NCBI GenBank assembly: GCA_913777325.1
Contig: CAJYSA010000099.1
Location: 1 to 49,465 of the forward strand
Reading direction: 5' to 3'
Length of the DNA: 49,465 nt
Source of the DNA: an uncultured Sphingomonas sp.
GTDB lineage: Bacteria; Pseudomonadota; Alphaproteobacteria; Sphingomonadales; Sphingomonadaceae
Under the pieces are notes generated by a model. That model ran no database searches. It was not told the origin of the DNA and saw nothing but the letters and a program-made list of their open reading frames with translations. A program made the position numbers and the translations under genes. Positions 44,357 to 49,465 of this stretch are shown here, piece after piece (the stretch's first letter is position 1; each line of letters begins with the position of its first letter).

Positions 44357-45375
44357 GCGTCGAATCCGGCCGGGCGCGGCCAGTCAGCGTGGGTCAGTGC
44401 AATCACCTTGAACAATTCCCCCATGTCTTCCACCAGCCGGCGGCGATCGCCGGATACCCCGTCGCCCAGCGCGGCGGCGCGCTGATCGATCCCCAGCGCG
44501 CGCAGGAACGCGCCCTGCGTCGTCGTGCCCCAGCTCACCGCCCCCGAAGCCGACGCCACCAGGCGCAGCGTCGCCAGATCGACGTGCGCGGTCAGGTCCT
44601 GCTCGCCGGGCGCCTCGAACGGATTGGCATAGGCGTGGCCGCGTACGGCCTGCAAGGTGTCGCCGACCGCCGGGCCGTCATAGCCATAGTCGATCACCAG
44701 CGCCGCGCCGCCCTGCGCCACGATCCGTGCCGACAGGTCGGCCATGATCGCGACGCTGGCGGGGGAGGTTTCGACGATCGCGCCCGGCGCGGCGTCGGCC
44801 AGTGCGGGCGGGATGATCGTATCGGGCACGCTGGTGCCCGCGATCGGCAGGAACAGCGTGTCCTGGCACGCCACCAGCCGCTCGTGCCAGACGGCCCCGC
44901 GCTTTACCAACTGGCGGATCGGAAGGGCATCGAAGAATTCGTTGGCGATCACGATCAGCGGCACGTCACCGGGGAGGGTCGTGATCGAATCGTGCCACGT
45001 CGCCCCCGGCACGCGTTCGGCCTGCGCCGCGCGCATCGTCGGGCTGGTTTCCACGAGATGCACCGCTGGAGTCAGCCCCGCGCGCGCCATAACGCGCAGC
45101 GCGTCGGCGGACAGCGTCCCGCGCCCCGGCCCCAGCTCGACCCAGGCGACCGCCGTCTGCCCGGCGCGCGCGCACAGATCGGCGGCCCAGGCGCCGATCA
45201 GTTCGCCGAACATCTGGCTGATCTCTGGCGCGGTGGTGAAGTCCCCCTCCGCGCCCAGCGGGTCGCGCGTCGCGTAATAATGCGCGTTGGCCGCCGCCAT
45301 GAACTGGCTGACGGGGATCGGCCCGCCCAGCGCGATCGCGCGCGCCAGCCGCTCGGCGAGCAGCGGGTCGGCCAT
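44353..45375 (-). CDS. MidA/NDUFAF7-family SAM-dependent methyltransferase
   Basis: 340 aa. GPIPVSQFMAAANAHYYATR, the SAM-binding WVELGPGRGTLSADALRV, VIANEFFDALPIRQLVKRGA and VIDYGYDGPAVGDTLQAVRG match the MidA family, whose mitochondrial member methylates an arginine of the complex I NDUFS2 subunit during assembly. ATG shares one base with the lgt stop (TGATG). A role in complex I assembly is an inference from the family. Confidence 0.85.
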   Translation of the reverse strand: MADPLLAERLARAIALGGPIPVSQFMAAANAHYYATRDPLGAEGDFTTAPEISQMFGELIGAWAADLCARAGQTAVAWVELGPGRGTLSADALRVMARAGLTPAVHLVETSPTMRAAQAERVPGATWHDSITTLPGDVPLIVIANEFFDALPIRQLVKRGAVWHERLVACQDTLFLPIAGTSVPDTIIPPALADAAPGAIVETSPASVAIMADLSARIVAQGGAALVIDYGYDGPAVGDTLQAVRGHAYANPFEAPGEQDLTAHVDLATLRLVASASGAVSWGTTTQGAFLRALGIDQRAAALGDGVSGDRRRLVEDMGELFKVIALTHADWPRPAGFDA

Positions 45376-46262
45376 CAGGCGACCGCGTCCGGCCCGGCGA
45401 TCGGCTCCACACGGACGCGCCGCCCCGGGGCGGTGACGATCAGGAACAGCCCCGCGACGATCATCGGCACGCACAGCCACTGCCCCATGTGCAGCCCGGT
45501 GGCCTCGGCGAACTGGCGCAACTGCGCGTCCGGCTCGCGGAAGAATTCGGCGGTGAAGCGCGCCAGGCCGTAGCCGGCCAGGAACACGCCCACCAGCTTG
45601 CCGGGCTGATAGCGCGCGTCGGTCCGCCAGAAGAAGAACCAGAGGAGCGCGAACAGCAGGATGCCCTCCAGTCCGGCTTCGTAGAGCTGGCTGGGATGGC
45701 GGGCCGGCTCGGGCACGCCGAACGGCACGGTCCGTTCGAATACGATCGCCCACGGCACGTCGGCGGGCTTGCCCCACAATTCGCCGTTCACGAAATTGGC
45801 GAGCCGCCCAAAGAACAATCCGAACGGGACGCAGCACGCGACATAATCATGCACCCGCAGCCAGTTCAGCCCGTGCTTGCGCGCGAACCAGATCAGCCCC
45901 AGCGAGGTGCCGATCACCCCGCCGTGGAACGACATGCCCCCGTCCCACAGCCGCAGGATCGACAGCGGCCGCGTCAGCATCTCCGGCGCGTAGAACAGCA
46001 CGTAACCGATCCGTCCGCCCAGGATGATGCCCAGCGTGGCGTAGAACACCAGATCGTCGGCATGGCGCCGCGCCATCGGTGCGCCCGGTTGCGCCAGCAG
46101 CTTCAGCAGATACCACCATCCGATGACGATTCCGGCGATATAGGCCAGGCTGTACCAGCGCAGCGTGAACGGCCCGATCGAGAAGACGTCGGGGTGCAGG
46201 CCCAGATCGGAAAAATGTATGTGGCTTGCCGCTACGGCAGCCGTGAGCGCGGGCAGGATCAA
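45375..46262 (-). CDS. lgt: prolipoprotein diacylglyceryl transferase
   Basis: 295 aa integral membrane enzyme attaching diacylglycerol to the lipobox cysteine. Family signature [13 protein letters not shown] in the periplasmic face, the [19 protein letters not shown] block and seven hydrophobic segments. The start is a TTG (46262) since no ATG or GTG is available in frame before the conserved [18 protein letters not shown] about six bases upstream supports it. Leads the operon ending with pgeF and the 49-residue protein; divergent from the acyl-CoA ligase. Confidence 0.95.
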   Translation of the reverse strand: MILPALTAAVAASHIHFSDLGLHPDVFSIGPFTLRWYSLAYIAGIVIGWWYLLKLLAQPGAPMARRHADDLVFYATLGIILGGRIGYVLFYAPEMLTRPLSILRLWDGGMSFHGGVIGTSLGLIWFARKHGLNWLRVHDYVACCVPFGLFFGRLANFVNGELWGKPADVPWAIVFERTVPFGVPEPARHPSQLYEAGLEGILLFALLWFFFWRTDARYQPGKLVGVFLAGYGLARFTAEFFREPDAQLRQFAEATGLHMGQWLCVPMIVAGLFLIVTAPGRRVRVEPIAGPDAVA

Positions 46263-46327
46263 GGCTTTCCCCTCGTGAATCGCGCCTCCATAAGGGCGGA
46301 ATAAGACAAACCCAAGCGGAGAGAGTG

Positions 46328-48007
46328 ATGCGGACCGAGCTTGACGCGCGTATGGATGCCACGATCGCGGCGCTCACCGGCGAGGGCGGTCCGCTGGCGC
46401 TCGGCGCGGTGCAACGCTTCGGTCGCGCCCTGCCGTGCATCGCCGCCGCCCCGCCCACGCTGCCGGCCTATTTCGCGCATTTCTGCGCCGAGCATCGTGA
46501 CAAGGAGTTCCTGGTTTCCGGCGTCGAGCGGCTGACCTTCGGGCAGGTGCACGACGCGGCGACGCGCGTCGCACAGGCGCTGGTCCATGGGTGGGGCGTG
46601 CAGCCGGGCGACCGCGTCGGGATCGCGGCGCGCAATTCGTCGGCGTGGATCGTGCTCTACATGGGGATCGTGATGGCCGGCGGCGTGGCGACGCTGCTCA
46701 ACGGCTGGTGGCAGGCCGAGGAGCTGGCCGCCGGGATCGCGGAGGTCGCGCCACGGCTGGTATTCGCCGATCCGCCGCGCGTGGGTCGGCTGGCGGGTGT
46801 CGACGTGCCGGTGCAGGTGTTCGACGATGCCGCGCCGCTCGATCGCGCGCTGGATGCGGTCTTCGCGCGCGCGCATGGCGGTGCGCTGCCGACCGTGGGC
46901 GCCGACGATCACGCCACGATCCTGTTCACCTCCGGCTCCACGGGTCGCGCGCGCGGCGCATTGTCGACGCATCGCCAGGTGGTGCAGGGCACCTTCAACT
47001 TCCTGGCCTCCGCGCTGATGATGATGACGCTGGCCGTGCAGGACGGGAAGCCGATGGCGGCGCAGCCCGCCACGCTGCTGAACGTGCCGCTGTTCCACGT
47101 CACCGCGATGGTGCCCACGTTCCTGCAAAGCTTCGCGCAAGGCCGTAAGCTGGTGCTGATGTCGCGTTGGGACGCCGAGGAGGCGATGCGGCTGATCGAG
47201 CGCGAGCACGTCACCTATTTCGTCGGCGTGCCGCTGATGACGCTGGAGATGCTGAATCATCCGCGCCGCGACGCGTACGACCTGTCGAGCGTTACCGACT
47301 TCGCCGCCGGCGGGGCGTCGCGCCCGGTCGAACATGTCCGGCGGCTGGATGCGGAGCTGCCCGGATCGCCGTTGATCGGCTATGGCCTCACCGAAACCAA
47401 TGCGGTCGGCGCGGGCAATTGGCGCAGCAACTATCTGGCCAAGCCGTCCTCGACCGGACGTGCCTCGGCGCCGCTGGTGGATTTCGCGATCCTCGACGAT
47501 GCCGGCCACCACGTCCGCCACGGTGGCGTGGGGGAAATCGGGATCCGCTCGGTCGCCTGTTTCGAGGGGTATTGGGGCCGCCCGGACGATACCGCCGCGT
47601 GCTTCACCGCGGATGGCTTCTTCCGTACCGGCGACCTCGGCTATCTCGACAATGACGGCTATCTGTTCATCGTCGATCGCAAGAAGGACATCATCATTCG
47701 CGGCGGCGAGAACATCAGCTGTCAGGAGGTGGAATCCGCGCTCTATGCGCACAGGGCGGTGACGGAAGCGGCGGTCTTCGGGCTCGCCGACGAACGGCTG
47801 GGCGAGGTGCCGTGCGCGGTCGTCCATCTGGCCGCCGGCGAGCAGGTGATCCCGGCGGAGCTCGTCGCGTTCCTCGGCGAGCATCTCGCCGCCTTCAAGG
47901 TGCCGCATCGCCTGTGGCTCAGCCCCGATCCGCTGCCGCGCCTGGGCACGGAGAAGATCGACAAGGGCACGCTGCGCAAGCTCTATGGAGAAACGGTGCG
48001 CGGCTGA
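46328..48007 (+). CDS. acyl-CoA synthetase / AMP-dependent ligase
   Basis: 559 aa ANL-family enzyme. ATP loop [20 protein letters not shown], adenylate-binding [35 protein letters not shown], hinge [15 protein letters not shown] and the C-terminal catalytic lysine in [16 protein letters not shown]. It is likely to activate a fatty or other carboxylic acid as its CoA ester; the chain length cannot be told. ATG 46328 is preferred to GTG 46325 because GGAG is six bases upstream. Confidence 0.92.
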   Translation: MRTELDARMDATIAALTGEGGPLALGAVQRFGRALPCIAAAPPTLPAYFAHFCAEHRDKEFLVSGVERLTFGQVHDAATRVAQALVHGWGVQPGDRVGIAARNSSAWIVLYMGIVMAGGVATLLNGWWQAEELAAGIAEVAPRLVFADPPRVGRLAGVDVPVQVFDDAAPLDRALDAVFARAHGGALPTVGADDHATILFTSGSTGRARGALSTHRQVVQGTFNFLASALMMMTLAVQDGKPMAAQPATLLNVPLFHVTAMVPTFLQSFAQGRKLVLMSRWDAEEAMRLIEREHVTYFVGVPLMTLEMLNHPRRDAYDLSSVTDFAAGGASRPVEHVRRLDAELPGSPLIGYGLTETNAVGAGNWRSNYLAKPSSTGRASAPLVDFAILDDAGHHVRHGGVGEIGIRSVACFEGYWGRPDDTAACFTADGFFRTGDLGYLDNDGYLFIVDRKKDIIIRGGENISCQEVESALYAHRAVTEAAVFGLADERLGEVPCAVVHLAAGEQVIPAELVAFLGEHLAAFKVPHRLWLSPDPLPRLGTEKIDKGTLRKLYGETVRG

Positions 48008-48067
48008 CGGCCGGGTGGCGGAACAAGCCCCTTCCGCCACGCCGTCGCGCCCGCTACCCCGGCGCAT

Positions 48068-49459
48068 ATGGTGGAGATCACACGGCGCAACCTGCTCGTA
48101 TCCGGTGGCGTCGGCGTCGGGCTGGTGGTCGCATGGGCGGCGTGGCCGCGTACCTATCTGCCCAGGCTTGCCACCGCCCCCGACGAGCATGCGTTCGGCG
48201 CCTATCTGAAGATCGCGCGCAGCGGCCAGATCATGGTCGCGGTGCCGCAATGCGAGCACGGGCAGGGCGTCTACACCACCTTGCCGCAGATCGTCGCCGA
48301 CGAACTGGGGGCGGACTGGCGGACCGTCGGGGTCGAAGCGGCGCCGATCGCGCCGCTCTATGCCAACCCGCTCGCCGCCGAATGGCTGTTTGGCGCGGCC
48401 TTCGCGGGCGTGCCCGATGGCGTGCGTGACGAACTGTGGACGCGCCAGGCGCTGATGCTCACCGCCGGCTCCACCTCGGTGCGCCGCTTCGAGGCACCGC
48501 TGCGCGCGGCGGGAGCGGCGGCGCGGGTGTTGTTGTGCCAGGCGGCGGCGGCGCGCTGGGACGTCGACTGGCGCGACCTGACCACCGCCGACGGCTTCGT
48601 GGTGCAGGGCAATCGTCGGCTGCGCTTCGCCGAGCTGGCGGAGGCGGCGGCGTCGGGCAGCGTGCCCGACGACCTGCCCTATCGGATCGGCGAGGAGGGG
48701 CGGCTGACCGGCCAGTCGGTGCCCCGGCTCGACGTGCCCGCCAAGGTAGACGGGTCGGCCAATTTCGTCGCCGACGTGCGACTGCCCGACATGGTCTTCG
48801 CCAGCATTCGTCAGGCGCCGCATCGTGATGCGCGGCTGATCGGTGCGGATGTCGCGGCGGCGGAGCGCGTGCCCGGGATGCTTCACGTCGTCCGCAACGA
48901 TCGTTGGGTGGCGGCGGTGGCGCGCGACTGGTGGGCGGCGAACCGCGCGCTGGGGGCGCTGGCGCCGCGCTTCGAAGGGCCGGTGCCGCCCGACGATGCC
49001 GCGATCGCCCGTGCGCTCGACGCCGCGCTGGACAGCGAGGGGCACCGCGTCGCGGGGGTCGGCGACGTCGATGCCGCCTTCGCGGGGGCGCGGCTGGTGG
49101 AGGCGGAATATAGCGTCGCGCCCGCGCTTCACGCCGCCGTCGAACCCCCGGCGGCGACCGCGCAGTGGCAGAACGAGCGGCTGGAGCTTTGGGTGGCGAC
49201 GCAGGCGCCGTCGCGCGCGCGCGCCGCGGCGGCGGCGGCGATCGGGGTGGCTGAGGCGCAGGTGATCGTCCATCCGATGCTGGCGGGCGGATCGTTCGGC
49301 GCCGCGCTGGAGACCGATGTCGTCCGACAGGCGGCGGTGCTGGCGCGCGCGCTGCGTCGCCCGGTGCAACACACGGTGGCGTTCATCTTGAAGGGATTGA
49401 TCGCCTCTTCGTTGGTCAGGTCGATCCTGATCAGCAGCAGGGGCTCGCTGGGGTGGTAG
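48068..49459 (+). CDS. isoquinoline-1-oxidoreductase-beta-like molybdopterin subunit, truncated
   Basis: Starts with a twin-arginine-type leader MVEITRRNLLVSGG and a hydrophobic stretch, so a Tat-exported protein. GAYLKIARSGQIMVAVPQCE, GQGVYTTLPQIVADELGADW, RLDVPAKVDGSANFVADVRL and VIVHPMLAGGSFGAALETDV are the N-terminal half of the xanthine dehydrogenase/IorB large-subunit family (full length about 700 aa or more). After RRPVQ near 49370 the frame turns into an unrelated tail, HTVAFILKGLIASS and on, ending at TAG 49459; true homologues continue. The gene is therefore broken or the sequence is joined to something else there. Confidence 0.8.
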   Translation: MVEITRRNLLVSGGVGVGLVVAWAAWPRTYLPRLATAPDEHAFGAYLKIARSGQIMVAVPQCEHGQGVYTTLPQIVADELGADWRTVGVEAAPIAPLYANPLAAEWLFGAAFAGVPDGVRDELWTRQALMLTAGSTSVRRFEAPLRAAGAAARVLLCQAAAARWDVDWRDLTTADGFVVQGNRRLRFAELAEAAASGSVPDDLPYRIGEEGRLTGQSVPRLDVPAKVDGSANFVADVRLPDMVFASIRQAPHRDARLIGADVAAAERVPGMLHVVRNDRWVAAVARDWWAANRALGALAPRFEGPVPPDDAAIARALDAALDSEGHRVAGVGDVDAAFAGARLVEAEYSVAPALHAAVEPPAATAQWQNERLELWVATQAPSRARAAAAAAIGVAEAQVIVHPMLAGGSFGAALETDVVRQAAVLARALRRPVQHTVAFILKGLIASSLVRSILISSRGSLGW

Positions 49460-49465
49460 ATCTGC
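49371..49465 (-). other. unrelated coding-like fragment at the right edge
   Basis: The last 95 bases are lower in GC (mid-fifties percent) and are not the continuation of the oxidoreductase. On the minus strand one frame runs open with strong third-position bias from 49464: QIYHPSEPLLLIRIDLTNEE then AINPFKMNATV. The gene is not recognised and its other end lies outside the window. It may be mobile DNA inserted in the oxidoreductase gene or an assembly join. Confidence 0.45.

Noticed and set aside
46259-49372. 1037-residue open frame on the minus strand
   Set aside because: Shadow of the acyl-CoA ligase and oxidoreductase genes; no recognisable motif.

Overview
The window is about 49 kb of GC-rich (high sixties percent) chromosomal DNA from an alphaproteobacterium, most likely Sphingomonas or a close relative in Sphingomonadaceae. 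The grounds are a C-terminal PEPxxWA sorting tail, a complete Entner-Doudoroff gene set, an alphaproteobacterial SOS box (GTTC-N7-GTTC) before recA, an EcfG-like promoter, a GTA-type 3TM holin, and gene groupings familiar from sphingomonads. No rRNA, tRNA, CRISPR array or complete insertion sequence was found. All functional calls come from reading motifs, not from database searches.

Layout. 1-7.9 kb, minus strand: a tightly packed run marR - SH3 - argC - zwf - pgl - edd - glk - eda, taking glucose to pyruvate and glyceraldehyde-3-phosphate through the Entner-Doudoroff route; its larger gaps hold three palindromic repeat elements and it ends in a perfect 33-bp inverted repeat. 8-10.1 kb: secG and pyrG. 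10.2-14.4 kb: a GDSL hydrolase with an exosortase sorting tail whose ribosome-binding site is locked in a hairpin, an hsp20 gene with a sigma-32 promoter and ROSE-like RNA thermometer, and a TonB-dependent receptor. 15-18 kb: lolC-lolD-GNAT-glutathione peroxidase, joined by overlapping start and stop codons. 18-22.2 kb: a stress membrane protein (HdeD/DUF308) behind an EcfG-type promoter, divergent from dnaE. 22.2-28.8 kb: a TetR/DUF4188 divergent pair with twin operators, a radical SAM protein, a VOC protein, moaB, a possibly split hypothetical gene, and a lytic transglycosylase with a degenerate uracil-DNA-glycosylase-like protein. 28.9-35.9 kb: ETF-ubiquinone oxidoreductase, a TPR protein, ispE, recA, a methyltransferase and a glutathione transferase. 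36-39.6 kb: two small stress-type proteins (SWIB, DUF2945), a pteridine cluster (folE, PTR1-like reductase, folB) and an endolysin-holin pair resembling the gene-transfer-agent lysis module. 39.7-42.9 kb: hslVU behind a sigma-32-like promoter, and a LuxR-type regulator. 42.9-46.3 kb, minus strand: lgt, a MidA-family methyltransferase, GNAT, pgeF and a 49-residue membrane protein. 46.3 kb to the end: an acyl-CoA ligase and a Tat-exported molybdopterin oxidoreductase subunit that stops abruptly where the sequence changes character about 95 bases from the right edge.

Most of the region is core metabolism and envelope biogenesis. The most notable points are regulatory: two leaders that can sequester the ribosome-binding site, two matching heat-shock promoters, a general-stress promoter, an SOS box, and repeat elements within the sugar operon. 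The endolysin-holin pair and the right-end junction are the most likely accessory-DNA signals.
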